This document shows, piece after piece, positions 1-11,900 of a stretch of 64,000 bases of DNA. Each line of letters starts with the position of its first letter. Position 1 is the stretch's first letter. The DNA is from Perkinsus olseni. Taxonomy: Eukaryota; Perkinsozoa; Perkinsida; Perkinsidae. Location: assembly GCA_013115135.1 (NCBI GenBank), contig JABANP010000261.1:1-64000 (forward strand), given 5' to 3'. The notes beneath the pieces are model-generated. The model saw nothing but the letters and a program-made list of their open reading frames with translations, ran no database searches and had not been told where the DNA came from. A program made the translations under genes and the position numbers.

Positions 1-99
1 CTTGTGAAAAATATGAAACCCTACGTAGAAAGTAGTACGTACTCGATTGACTCATCAGCAACTACGCGAAAAACCGCCTAAAAATTAATTGCATTAAAA

Positions 100-185
100 A
101 TCACATCCGTGGGGATCGAACCTGGGAGCCCCGTCTTTTGCAGAATTCTGCAGCCGCAAGCTCCGCCGCTTCGTCGCGAAGACCT
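100..185 (-). pseudogene. tRNA-like relic (antisense)
   Basis: The minus strand carries a B-box-like motif GGTTCGATCC (plus positions 113-122) preceded by GGGGCTCCCA and a GC-rich stretch that could be a decayed D and anticodon arm. No closed acceptor stem can be drawn, so this is at most a tRNA relic. It is listed because the same kind of motif recurs inside introns further along. Confidence 0.28.
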
Positions 186-596
186 AGTATTGTATAAGCA
201 TTAATAATATAACGTGTTTTTTAAACTCGACGGGAGTGCAGCCATGAACGGCTGTGTTTAGGGCAAGTTATGGTACCGTTGATGTTGTTAACGAAGATGG
301 CGGTACCGGAGGGCGGCTTGGTGTTGAAGCACGTGATGGTTGATTCAGTGTTGCTGCGGAAGAGACAGCTGACCAGTGTAAGGTGGAGGAGGGGTGATTA
401 TTGACGTTAATGTGGGAAATGTGGTTTTGCTATAGAGATCACGTTAACAACCGAATTTTCCAGGGGTAAAATTCTGACCCTCTCTTTTTTTTCCCGTTCA
501 TTCTCAATCGAAGTCGCTCGTGGCACCCCTAGCGAACATTTTCCTGGGGATGCTTTTTTTCCGATATTACAGCGATCCTGTTCATGTCTTCTGCAG

Positions 597-1803
597 CTGC
601 AAGATGCTATCTCGGACGGTTTCGAGCTGGAGTTCGGAAATTCGACCGGCGGGCCTCTCACGGTGGCCGAGACTGTCTTAGGTGGGCGTGCTGCCCTGCT
701 TTGTTGAGGATAACTCGCGTTTCGTTGCCGCCTTTGTAGGGGACGAGTCGAAGTCGATCATCACGACTCACTTACTAAGGTTGGTGGCTGCTAATGATGG
801 TAGGTGGGGGTCTGGTGTCGTAAAAAATAACGTGAAAAACGCGATTTACACCCCATTTTTCGCCATGAAACTGTTTTTTTGCGAAATGGTCTTCACGGCC
901 ATGTGTATTTCACATCGCGTTTTTCAGTTTATGAAAAACGCCACTTCACGTATTACGGGTGAAACTCTATTGAAAGGAATCTTTTTCATATCCGATCATG
1001 CCTAGTGGTGTGGTGGTTATTATACCCGATAGTGATGATGATGACCGTCATTACTCTCCGTGACACGCCTGTAAGTTTGATATTCAAAGGCAAAATTGGC
1101 GACGTATAATACTTAGGCGATTAGGTTTAGCGTGTTCTTCTGTTGTCCTCTTCGATGCTTCTCGATGATCGTTTTCTCGCGAGTGAGTCATGCTCGGGTA
1201 GCTCGATGAGGGAGGAAGAACGCTGGTGGAATGAACTGCTTCCTGGAGCGCCGAGGTCTCCGGTGGGGGTTTTTCGTTGATTGAAAGGAGTTTATGTTGA
1301 ATTCTCATGAGTCGTCTATTTCACAGCGATGGTGGGTGTCAGTGGTAATCCTCAGATGTCCCGTACGAATTGCGGCGAGAGCTGGAAGGGAGGAAAGACG
1401 AAGTTGAAGAGTTGGCCAATAGAGTGCTTACTCGGGTAGGGATAGATCCGAGGGTATCTTTTTCTATGTGTCCGACTGAGTTCGACCTGACGTCTTTCAT
1501 ACACGTATAACTAGAGGGCCTTCTGATAACTCTTTGGTGGATCATGAGAAATAAATTCTGTCACGTGGTTGAAGCCGTGGCGCGCGTCATTCGTGCATTG
1601 CGATAATAATGCCCAACTGTCAGGTGGTCAGCGGAGGAGACGTGTATCCAAGCTCGGAGCGTGAAGTTGGCGGAAAGAAAGATGCGTCGACACACTCTAG
1701 TGACGCGGACGATGATGTTGAAGATGTTCAAGTTGAGACATACGAGCGAGACAAGAAGTTGCAAACAGTCGAAGATCTGCTAGATGTGCTCATGCACATG
1801 TGA
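597..1803 (+). CDS. Unrecognised multi-exon gene (partial model)
   Basis: Exon-like blocks on the plus strand share good splice signals. Block 682-799 (FVEDNSRFVAAFVGDE, then ...LVAAND) ends at GTAGGT. Block about 1353-1431 (VPYELRRELEGRKDEVEE) follows a CAG and ends at GTAGGG. The last block starts after CAG near 1629, is acidic (SDADDDVEDVQVETYERDKK) and ends with TGA at 1801-1803. A block at 597-681 in another frame competes with the start of the 682 block, so the 5' structure is unsettled and further exons may lie upstream of 380. I do not recognise the family. The acidic C-terminal tail and a possible coiled region are all that can be described. Confidence 0.33.
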
Positions 1804-2571
1804 CTTCCCCGGTGAGTTGATATCAGCTCAGGGGAATTTCGTGGCGCGTGACGGTGGCTTTTCGCAGGTATAGGTTCCCGTTTTTATCGCCCAAGTTGTA
1901 TTTTTACTCGAAACTGTATTATTTGATTTTGGTGAGAGGCTTCTTTCAGCGAGGTGCTCTTTTTTTCTATCGCCGATTTTAGCAGGAACAGTGGCAGGAG
2001 TTGTGTGGCAGTTTAGAAATCGGGGACGTGCCTTGGGCGGGTTGGGGTGGGTAACTGTGTCGCACGGCACTGACGAAAGATGCGTCTTCTTGCTAACGTC
2101 GTTAGCCTGCTATCAATCAGCCATTCGTCGTTCGAAGGGTGTTGTCCACTAGAATGTCTCGAGTTATGGGTGAAACGGTAGATACTGGGGAGACTATCGG
2201 AGTCTAGACGCGGTCTCGTTCGGAGAGGCCTCGTTGACAGTATTCATGAGAATGGTGATGAGTCGCTGTCATTAAGGTCATTGAGGCTTTTGACAAGGAC
2301 ACAATGGAAATTCTAGAGATTGGTTGATTATCGTCGTCACGGTCTGCCTGTGGTTGTACATCCCCTGTACCACAACTAGCTGTCCCTCTACCTTCAACCG
2401 TTTCTGACTCCGGTATGAATAAGTTTCTAAGCATTTAACGTCATAAGGCTCAACGGCAACCAGCAAAGTTGAGGGCTAAAACTGTCGATTAGCGTTTGCG
2501 GCTCGAAGCTCCTCGAAGATTGCTTTCCGCTATCGTCGATTGTCGTGGCGAATGGTAGGCTCATTTGCAGT
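1804..2571. other. Intergenic region upstream of SLBP
   Basis: No supported gene. It contains one copy of a dispersed repeat (AATTTCGTGGCGCGTGACGG, from 1835). Just before the SLBP start there is TTTGCAG followed by T and the ATG at 2572. Such an AG directly upstream of a start codon suits a 3' splice site for a 5'-UTR intron or for spliced-leader addition. Confidence 0.4.
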
Positions 2572-3351
2572 ATGACGACTTCAAATCCTCCTGGAAAGCT
2601 GAGTTGGGCGGCGATCTCGGCGGAGGAGGAAGATTCCTTCGTTCCGGAGGGCCTGGCCAGCGAGCACACCTATGCCCATCAAGCTGAGGGAGTATCTAAG
2701 CTCGCCTCGCGGCTGGGACGGATGATGTCGGCCGAGGCTGATCCTGGAAGCAGGCCGCCGGGATTCGGGTTCCTGATGGACGGGCATGGACTGATTCTTC
2801 CGGAAGACTCGAAGACGATTCAGTCGCGCTTTGAACTGCCTGGGGTGGGCGAGGCGACTAGGAAGAGGAATCTTGATGAGAATGATGATGATGGACAAAA
2901 TAAAATTAGACGAGTTTCTGGGCCGACAGCGTTTCCGGACGCGAAAGTGGACCCTATATTCAGCGGAATGGTGGGGTCGAGCGAGGCTGTGGAGGGAGAA
3001 GCGCCCTCGCCGAGTCCGGCGGAGAAGGTTACGAAGGGCGGGATAGCGGAGCTGATGAAGGGAAGAGAATCTTCGAGCTCTAGCGGCTCTGGTGGGGAGG
3101 ATTCTGAGAAGTGCTGGGAGCGACGTAAGATACTTCGTGAGAGGCAGGTGGAGATCGGAAAAGCCACGCAGCAGTATGAAAAATATCGGGCGGAGGTGTC
3201 ACCGTCGAAGAGGAGGCCGGGAGTGCATCCCGTCACACCGGATGCTTCTAAGAGGGTCAGCAAGAGAACGTTCGATGCTGAGATTAGAATTTGGCGGAAG
3301 GCTTTGCATGAGTTTGTGGAAGGTCGCCAAAATGCAGCTGCAGAGTCCTAG
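2572..3351 (+). CDS. SLBP: Histone RNA stem-loop-binding protein (SLBP)
   Basis: A single-exon 259-residue protein. The C-terminal 75 residues match the SLBP RNA-binding domain, which binds the 3' stem-loop of replication-dependent histone mRNAs and directs their processing and translation. Visible family signatures are R(Q)xEIGKATQQYEKYRAEV, the RRPGVHPVTPD segment (the family's HPxTPxK loop) and KRTFDAEIRIWRKALHEF, matching the Trp-rich last helix. The N-terminal two thirds are low-complexity, acidic and Ser-rich, as is usual for SLBPs. An in-frame GTG 27 nt upstream is not used: the first ATG is at 2572, and it is preceded by TTTGCAG, an acceptor-like site. No introns are needed. Family assignment is firm; function in this organism is inferred. 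Confidence 0.93.
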   Translation: MTTSNPPGKLSWAAISAEEEDSFVPEGLASEHTYAHQAEGVSKLASRLGRMMSAEADPGSRPPGFGFLMDGHGLILPEDSKTIQSRFELPGVGEATRKRNLDENDDDGQNKIRRVSGPTAFPDAKVDPIFSGMVGSSEAVEGEAPSPSPAEKVTKGGIAELMKGRESSSSSGSGGEDSEKCWERRKILRERQVEIGKATQQYEKYRAEVSPSKRRPGVHPVTPDASKRVSKRTFDAEIRIWRKALHEFVEGRQNAAAES

Positions 3352-3435
3352 GGTAGGTTGAATTGAATTTCATTTTTCTTGTCACTTTGAGAGACGCAGG
3401 AAAAGTAGTCCACTATATGGTTGTAGTATTAGTAC

Positions 3436-4852
3436 ATGAATTATGGCGATCACCATTGGGCTGCACCCACCTTTGCTGCTTCGTGGGTGTTGCGTTCTTC
3501 CGAGGTCGGGCCATGCTCATCTCAGGCGGTTATGCTGCTGATCAGCAGAGCTCACAGGCTCCGAGTTGAGCCTCGGATGCCAGGATGGGGTTTCGGATGC
3601 GGTTCTCCCTGTAGTTCAATTTTTGCATGCACGCCAGGACAGTTTGCCGAACCTTCTGTGCGGCCAGCACCGGATCTGAGACTGCTGTGACCTCGTTGGT
3701 GTCTGCCACCCGGGATGTTGCTTTGAAAACGATGGCTGAGAAGCAAGGAGCAAATAGGGCTCGGTGAGGCTATGCCGCATTAGTGCTATTAATTGCTAGT
3801 CCGGTCAGTCTTTTATTCGGTCGAGTGTGCGATGAATTATCGTGCAGAAGGATTCAACTTCCTTCGTTCTTGCATGTGGATGCTTGTGGTGGTGATGGAA
3901 GACGTTTTATTCAGGACGTTATTGAAACTTACTCGAGATCTGTCTGATGAGCGGGATCCGGCGAGGCCGCGGCGGTCAGTGCCTAAAGGTGGCTTCAAGG
4001 CTCAGCTGATACACCATGCCATAGCCGCGACTAAACTGGTGAGCTGGCTGGTCTGCTGCAGTGAATCTCTGCCGGGATCGATCAATGGCGCTTCCCGAGC
4101 TTCTTCCCAGGAGTTTGACTCGAGTTGTGTGGCATGCTATTTAGCGCCAGTCTTTTGCAGCGCAATTGTCGTGCTGTAGTGAGAGATTTGCCGAAACCTG
4201 AGAATAGCCAGTTTTGGCAAATTGACAAAACGGTTTCTGATTCTGGCGTCTGCGTCGTATGGCGACGACAAGACGTGCAGCACCGAGTGATGTGAAGTGC
4301 ATGCAATTCGTGAGATAGGCCTCGACCTGTCTTCCGAGGACTTCGTGGTAGTGTAGGCTGCATTGGGTCGGGGACGCGATGATCATAGTGTTCTATCATT
4401 CCACCGGAAGAGCTGCCGTTTTTCTGAGCTGAGAATCCCGCTCTTCGCAGTGAGTTGCAAAGGGCTCGTTGGTAACGCGGGAAGGAGGGTCATCTTCTGG
4501 GCCGCTGAGAAAGGAGAGAACGGGAGCCCACATGGCAGGCTGGTGTTGACCTCTGACGACGGGGGATCGGGGTCTACATCGCGGGGCTTGGTGAGAATTT
4601 CTTATGAGAGTTCGATGGCGAGGCCGAGGATGAAGCGAAAAGGCACGTCTGTTGCTATGTTCAACTTGCACAGACGATGGTGTCTCATGTTTGGGGGAGT
4701 GATCTAAGCCAGCTCGCCAGTGCTGCTGTGCGTTCCATCGAAGAGCGGCCGAGATCTTTGAGTACCTCATGCAACCTGATACTGTCCCAGTCAAGGTGAA
4801 TATCAGAGAGAACAAGGCCGATGGGCTGAGCCGTCAAGGAGGAGACCTGTGA
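3436..4852 (+). CDS. Unrecognised exon-like blocks (low confidence)
   Basis: Several plus-strand stretches have acceptor and donor signals but give no recognisable protein. About 3633-3762 begins after CCCTGTAG, contains SLVSATRDVALKTMAEKQ and ends at GTGAGG. About 3917-4039 begins after ATTCAG, contains TLLKLTRDLSDERD and GGFKAQLIHHAIAATKL, and ends at GTGAGC. The last block, about 4740-4852, contains RRAAEIFEYLMQPDTVPVKV and ends at TGA. The blocks were not joined into one consistent frame, so the locus may be one gene, two, or a decayed one. Confidence 0.25.
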
Positions 4853-5590
4853 CAGGTCACCTGTCTCTGTGTTCCGTGAGTTATCCTGAGTCGGTGTCCC
4901 CGACGCCCAGCAAGTGTTGAGCGTTATCGAGAGTTGGTCTGTCTCCTTAATTCGTGTCTCACTCTCTACAACGGGTGGGGCAGGATATCTCTTGAAGAGA
5001 AGAAAGTATACCTGACGGGCACGGGGTGATTCCTGATCCGATTCGCGGTTTTTCGGGGAGAGGTCTTGCGTCGAGACTGGATCCGTCAGCTGGTCGCCAA
5101 AATCCGCCCCGCGCCTCCAAGAAACACAATGCTACTGTTGTCATGCGAAAGGCTTGGGAATAGTTGATTCTCTGCTGAATTGACGATTCTTGATTCGAAA
5201 GTCTGAATTGAAATGATATCATCTCTGGCAGGTTGGCCATGACGAGCTGAGTGCTGATGCGAATGACCGAGGCAAGAAGGGCCAGCGTGAGTCGGGGCGC
5301 TATGGATACGTGGGTGTGATCTCTCACATACTCTCCGTTAATATAGTTGGATATCGTATTCACGGATCTTCCTCTATCATGCATGCCTTTTTTCACTCAA
5401 CTACGCTTCTCCATCACCCCTTTGGTTTCCCAAGTGCTCCTAAAAATTTTCCCGTGCCAAGCTTGGACCTTTTATGTGGTTCGCGCAAGTTCGAGAAAAA
5501 AATTTCTCGATGCCAATTACGTTACGTGACGCGTGCGTTGTTCGAGGGCTACTTGCCGACTACCTCAGCTACATCCTCGCCTGTGCTCAG
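4853..5590. other. No supported gene
   Basis: Short ORFs only, with no splice-consistent chain or recognisable motif. Upstream exons of the next gene may lie here. Confidence 0.4.
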
Positions 5591-8500
5591 TCTCCGTCGT
5601 TGCCGCCAACTTCTTCGATACACTCGCGGCGCGCGTGGTGTCGCTGTCATCGAGTCTGACAGTAGCGGAGATCGGCGTCTTGATGGCGGCCTTCTCGAAA
5701 GTTGGGGTTTATCACGATCACATGGTGAGCGTCGCCTTTGCTGTTTGCTGATCACTGCTGCCGTGAAAGTGTCGGTGAGTATAAGCCCATCGCTCTTCCT
5801 TGTTCTGATAGCTTCACCTCGGCTTTGAACGGTGCTTTCCCGGTTTTGTGTTGTTTTTATGATACGGATGACCTGCCTTCCATATTTCTGCGCCTGATTG
5901 ATATCACGGTTTGTCTTTCTTGTCTGACGAATTTTTACCCACAATAAACTTTCCATAATAGGCTGTAAGGCTTTGGGAACACTAGGCCACAAAGGCTTCG
6001 AGTCAGAGTCGCACCTTCTGTGTATGCGTGCAATAGTCGTTCTACGTTACGGAAGAATGGACCACTATTGCGCAATTCGCTGTACGCATCCAGCCAGTCG
6101 TAAGGCGACTCAACACTGTGACGTGATGCTCTAGCATGGGGTGTCCCAACATCGCTCGTCTTCAACAGTGTGGGAGACGGCGGCCTGATTTTACATTAAT
6201 TGCGTTAGAAAAGACCTTATCGAATGCCCATCAGAGCCGATGGCGTGCCCCTCAGATGGAAGTACTCAAGGCCCGACTTCTGGTCGACCATTTACTCCGG
6301 GAAAGCGCCCAGCCGTCTGCTATTGCTGCAGTAAGCCGGTGAATCGATCGGGAATTCCACTGAGTATCTCAGATCTGCTGGTCCTACCTGGCATTCGCTA
6401 AGCATGATCATGACATGGTCAATGCAGTCCATGAACGCCTGGAAGATTTGCTGTCATCGGGCGAGCCACTGCAGCTCAACGGCCATGGTTTTTTGGGAAT
6501 TGTTGATTTCCTTTGCCAGTACGGGACCGCTGTTGCTGTGTGGTTCTCCTGAAGCACCGGTCGATCGCTTCAGATTCAATGACGGCGTGTCGACTTCCTT
6601 AACGGAGCGGCTGATAGAGGTGGGCTTCTATGGTCCTCGGGATGATCTTGGAATAGCCGACTTTTCGAGATCTCGGCATTCATTCCGAGTTGGGGTCGGG
6701 CGCCCCGTTGAAAGAAGTAATTCTGAAACTCAGAATCGACTCAGGAATTCACTTTATCGCGTCAAATGTGATTCAGGAATCGATTTTCAGTCTCAGAGCG
6801 ACGCTTGAAACTTTGGGGTTGTATCCAATAGGGGACCTGAAAGTAGCCCTACACGTTTCGCCTCGGGAAGATACGGTAGCGGCGAGAGAAAAATCGGATA
6901 TTCTGAGATCGTTAGGTGGACTGTATAATGACTTGATTTTGTGGCGCGCGAAATGATTCTCTTGTAGGTGCAGTTGGCGACGGCGGTTCCGAGCCTGTCA
7001 CCGAGCAATCTATCCCGGCTCCTCGGATGCTTCTCGAGAATTGAATATCCCTGGGCGAGCGCGGGTGTCGACCGAGTTCGACTGGTAGGCTCTGGTTTTG
7101 GTTGAGAATGATCATGGGAAGTGATGGGCTTGCGAGTTGGGAAGTCTTCGAAAATTCGTGGAGCATCGGAATTGAATTTTTGGTGCATTTTTCGGTCGTC
7201 ATACCGCGCTATTTTTCGCCTTAGCGGCTGAATAAACTCGTACGGTTGCAGGAGCTGCTCGACTGATATTGCAAGTCCACGGTTGTTGCAATTCGAGGCC
7301 GCGTACCGCGTCTGTGAGGTGCTCCAAAAATCTTTGCTCCGTCGAATTATCATGCGCACTTTCACGAAAACGCAGACCGTAATGACGATCAGGAATGAGC
7401 CTTCATAGTCGTGATCCTCCTCCAGTGTCATTGGCTTCATAATAGAGTCTATATAACCCACCGATCGATAACCCAGTTATTTGTCAGAGATCAAAATAAT
7501 TTTGACTGAGTGATGCGAAGGGTATGAGCGCGACAGGTCTGTGGTGATTTGATTTTTTCAGTGCGTTAATCCAGCAGTACTGGAATCGATGCCGTGGCTG
7601 TCGGCGAGTGAGGGAATTGCAGTTGGGCAGTTCTACACTCATAGTGAGTTCGGGTATGGTAGAGGAATCGCTCGGGATTTATTGAATTGTTGGGCGAGTT
7701 GTGGTATGAGATGAACTCCGGATGAATTCTTCGCGTCGTTGATACTATTGGGCGCGCATGATGAACGCGTTTCCCGGCCGCGCAGGGGAGGCAGTGCCTC
7801 TCTCCGCAATATGTGGACGTGATAATTTTTCGTCGGAGAAATGACGGACCTGGGATTCGAACCTGCGACCTCGAAGTGTGATCGCCTACGATGGTCCTCG
7901 GCTAGTTTCTGACAATGTGCTAGCAATCCCGGAGTGATGCTTGACGGTTCAGTGGTACTTCGCTGCTTCAGTGGCCTCTCGGTCGGCGCCTACAGAGCAG
8001 GAGAAGCAGATATTGTCGCAGTGCTTGGGTGAGTATCTAAGGTTGAAGCATAGCTTTGACATGTCGGAAAGATACGTCCCTCATTGGCTTGTATACCGTC
8101 GTCTCATCGGGTATCTTCCTGTCAGGGCCGAGCAAGGTGACGGCCTGCAGAGGTCCTGAGGATATCGTAAAAGCTCTCTCCTGCATAGCGAGACTGAGTC
8201 GGCTTGATAGCTCCAATGGTGAGTTATCGGCGCAACGTATCATAGCTTGAAGCTAGGAAGATACAAAATTGGTAGGTGTACCGGGATACTCGAAGCGTAG
8301 AGCTCGGCAGACTGTAGGGGAGTTGCTCCGGTTATTGGAGTCGCTTGGGGAGGAAATTGATGGGCAGCTGGCGAACTCGATTATCATGAGTTGCAAGAGT
8401 TTGAAGGTGAGTCTGGAGCGACCTCTCCGGAGCTGGCTGAGGTTGGCCAGTTGAGATCGTTGATGGATACGCCCGTCCACTCGAGTTAGTTGATTTCCTA

Positions 8501-8773
8501 GTACTGGGAAGTTGGTGATTTTATGCTACTTTAACGACTGTTATCAGTCTGCGACCAGACTGTCAGAAACACTTAAAGCTAGAAGGGGTAGTTTGGTTGT
8601 GGTCGTGATTGTAGCATAAATTGAGTCGCTGAATTTCGAGCGATCTTTCTCCCTCCTGCAAGGTACGTCGAGAGACGCTATTGACCACTTTGCGAGACCG
8701 CTTGATGGCTGACGGCGAGTTGGATGCGGACGTTCGCCGGGCCCTGCGGGATCTCGAAATTGCTGTTCCATGA
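5591..8773 (+). CDS. Probable HPR/FASTK-like helical-repeat protein
   Basis: Multi-exon plus-strand gene. Exon about 5591-5724, after CTCAG and ended by GTGAGC, contains FDTLAARVVSLSSSLTVAEI then LMAAFSKVGVYHDHM. Exon about 6967-7083 contains LATAVPSLSPSNLSRLLGCF. Exon about 8140-8219 contains DIVKALSCIARLSRLDSSN. Exon about 8294-8407 contains GELLRLLESLGEEIDGQLAN. The last block ends with TGA at 8771-8773 (DADVRRALRDLEIAVP). The recurring helical pattern of about 35-40 residues, L-hydrophobic-SLS..dl..ll.AfaklG, resembles the heptatricopeptide/FASTK/RAP-type repeats of alveolate organelle RNA-binding proteins. No RAP domain was seen. Exon joins between 5725 and 8140 (for instance blocks with RLEDLLSSGEPLQLNGHGFL at 6425-6550) are only partly phased. 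Organelle targeting is inference. Confidence 0.48.
7843..7905 (-). pseudogene. tRNA-Val-like relic (antisense)
   Basis: The minus strand reads TCACACTTCGAGGTCGCAGG then TTCGAATCC, close to the anticodon-arm, variable-loop and T-arm segment of a tRNA-Val(CAC). The stems no longer pair and no 5' half is present. It lies in a probable intron of the helical-repeat gene. Confidence 0.3.
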
Positions 8774-8957
8774 TAGTGTTGTTGGTTGTGTTTCTGGTAG
8801 GCAGTTGTTGCGTTTAGGGAAAGGTGTGGTATGTTGCTCCGATAATAGAAAATGGGGCGTATCTTTTTTTTCGTTCGAGGCCAGCTTCAACCTTGGATTC
8901 CCGTCTATCGGCATGAAGAGTGTCTACGCTTGCCGGTAGTATTGTTTTATTGGTGGC

Positions 8958-11900
8958 ATGTTCAACAACCCTGGTGGGCAGCCGTCCAAACCCGCCAATG
9001 TGGCGATGCAGGGCCGCAACCCCCTCAAGAGCTTCACGGACTCGATGACCAGAGCCGCAGCCGCTACGCAAAGGCAAGGGATGACTGGTAGTAGGGGGTA
9101 TCCGAGGTTGACCCGTGCAAGATGCGGAAATGTCGAGAAAGGCATTCGTTTGGTGGATAGTATTGGTAGCAGAGCTGTCCTTCACACACTTCAACCCAAA
9201 TCTTTTTCCCATTTGGAATCGCGTCGCTCCGCTAAAAGAATGAGATATAGTTAGCCCTGAGATTGCGAGCAACTATTGATCGGGAATGGGTTCTGGCTCA
9301 TTTCACGCAGGAGGGCATCCCTTGGAAGCTTTCAGCTAGTACTAGGAGAGATGAGTTGGGGAAATGTTGGTATTACTCGGTGTAACGCGTTGTGTGGTTC
9401 TCGTCGGAGAGAATGATAATTTCACCTTGGCTTACGTGATGGGGCGGTGGGACTTCGATAGATGATACCGTTCACCGGTCTATCCGAAATGCTGCTGATG
9501 GCAGTGGAAGCTTTACTACTAGCGTAGTAGGGCTATACTTTCAGGTGCTCCTCAGTTGTCATCGTCATCCTCCTCCGGACCAGCATTGGATCAAAGGCTG
9601 GCAGGCCATATGGCAGGAGGGCCGAGTGCAGCGGCAATGGATGCTAGTTTTATGAACATTGATAACCATCCGATGGCGGAAAGTAGGTAAAGTTGGCTGC
9701 TAATGGCTTTTATAAAAGCTGATTTGAGAAAGGAGTGGTATAGAGTCCCCGCCATGATACTAGCCTTTACTACAACACCTTGCTTTACGATGAAGGAAGG
9801 TCCTGTAGTTCGTTTGACAAGGGCCCTGATTAACAGATCTGTTGTAATGTTCAATTTCACTTCTCTATACAACAGTAAGTGGTCGTTGACAACTCCTTGT
9901 TGTCGTGGTTGGAAAGTTCTATGCGTGGATAATTGAAGCCGGTTGTCGGTAACTGTCAGTGCGCCATTGTAATAATCGTTGATGAGATTCTGGATATCCT
10001 TTTGGTCGGAGGCCGTTGGTGTTGAGGAATTCGTGTGGCAGTTACCACGCAAGGCAGTGCGCAATTGGGCTCAAGAGTTCGATGGAAGGCAGGTGAACCA
10101 GATGAGGTCAGGGGTGTTCTGCCGGCTGCTCGGACCAGCAGCTGTGTTCATCAGGCCGGCCATGATGCATCCTGTGCGGTCGGAGTCGGCGGCGCCACCG
10201 ACGGTAGCGTTCGCGGGACCGGCGATGCAGCAGCCACAGCAGCATCAGCAAACAGTACTTCATCCAATGCCTCCGCAGGTGGTAAATCGAAAACTGTTGG
10301 AAATATCCTCAATGTCTCACTTCTAATCGAAAAAATTTTCCAAAAAATGAAAAGATTTTCCAGAAAAATGCTGGTCTTCACAAGGTTGGAAATATTTTTA
10401 GTCGTTTGATCAGTGATCAATGATAACCCTGGGGTGCCCTTCCGCCGGTAGGTAATCTGAGTCACTACTCGTCCGTTTTAACTACTGGAGTTTCCTGAAA
10501 CCTTCATTGCGGCGTGCTCTGTGCGATCGGGTAGAAGACGCTGTCCTTTTCAGTTGTATCACCAAGCCCCCCTTCCCCCACCCGTTCAAGTCCCCTTGCA
10601 ACAGCAGGCAGTGACGAGCCTTAGTGATGCCACTACCGCTGCCACCGTCGACAAGAATGTTGATGTGGACGCGGCCAAGAGGATGGTTGAGACCATGCGT
10701 AAGGAGGAGAAGGAACGACTGGAGAGCTTGCAGCTGCCAACTCAGTCGGACGAAGTTTTTCTCCAGCTTACTGATAGTGAAAAAAGATTTCGCTGATTGG
10801 AAGGAAAACACAGTTACCGAGCAATCTGTCTAATGTCGCTGCTTTCATCCGATAAATCAGAGTACGGGGTATACAGAGATCGCGCGTCGGTGAAGAATGT
10901 GAACTTGGAATGGTTGGTGCCAATTAACTGTATGCCCAGTATCCAGTAATTATCGGTGTCAAGGGGCATTATCATTGGTTGATAAGTACCGGTCAATTTC
11001 GAACTGAGCATATGAGTAGTCAGGGCCGTCATAGACGTTATCAGAGCTTCCTCGGATTTGCGATCTACATTGAATGCTATGGTATCAGTATTGTTAAGCT
11101 ATATCGCTCGGTCGCATAGATGCCCACTAAGGCGCTCGTCACTAAGATTCTCAGTCTAAGACGAGCTTCTGTCAGATTGAAGTAACGCTGACAGTCTTTG
11201 TGTGCTGAAAACCTAGATCAAAGCGCTGGGTAACATCTTCTGGCATTTGATGCACAAAAGGAATGATCGGCCTTTAGCTTCACTAGCGCAATAACTTTTT
11301 CAGGGTCGTCTGGCAATGCCAAGTTCGCCAACAGCCAGTTCGTGGATTTTGTAGATCAGATCGTCAAAGGTGACTTGCAGTTGGCCGATGATAAGGTGGG
11401 CATCAGAATACGGAATGCCTGGCTTCGCTGATTGCATTTAATTCAAAAGTCGCTTTCACGTGACGGTTCCGAGGCTACCACGACGTTGGGGCTCCGTGGA
11501 AGCCTCAACGAATAAGAGAGTTGACGCAGGCAAATGTACGGAACCGTCGAGGGAAAAATGGGGGACTGCCGAAGCGACTTCGGCGAAGCCTTTTTTGAAC
11601 ATTCTTCCCTGATCCGAGCGTAGTGTATACAGTTTACTATTTACGAAAGATGCTATCCCAGCAGGGGTGTAGGATGCCAGCAGAGCGATGCGCATCACGG
11701 ATGATGGTATGAAGCTCGCCTCGGGGGTGTTTGTGGAGCAAACTCACCCCTGTGAGGGTCGATCGGGCGTCTTTGATCCGGAGAGGTAGCCGATCCAGCC
11801 TCGAATGGGGTCGCGTATTCACGCCTTGCGATTGTCGATCGGCGCGGCAGCAATTCGGTGGATATAGCATGTAGTGGATGGATAGATGCGTAGACTCACT

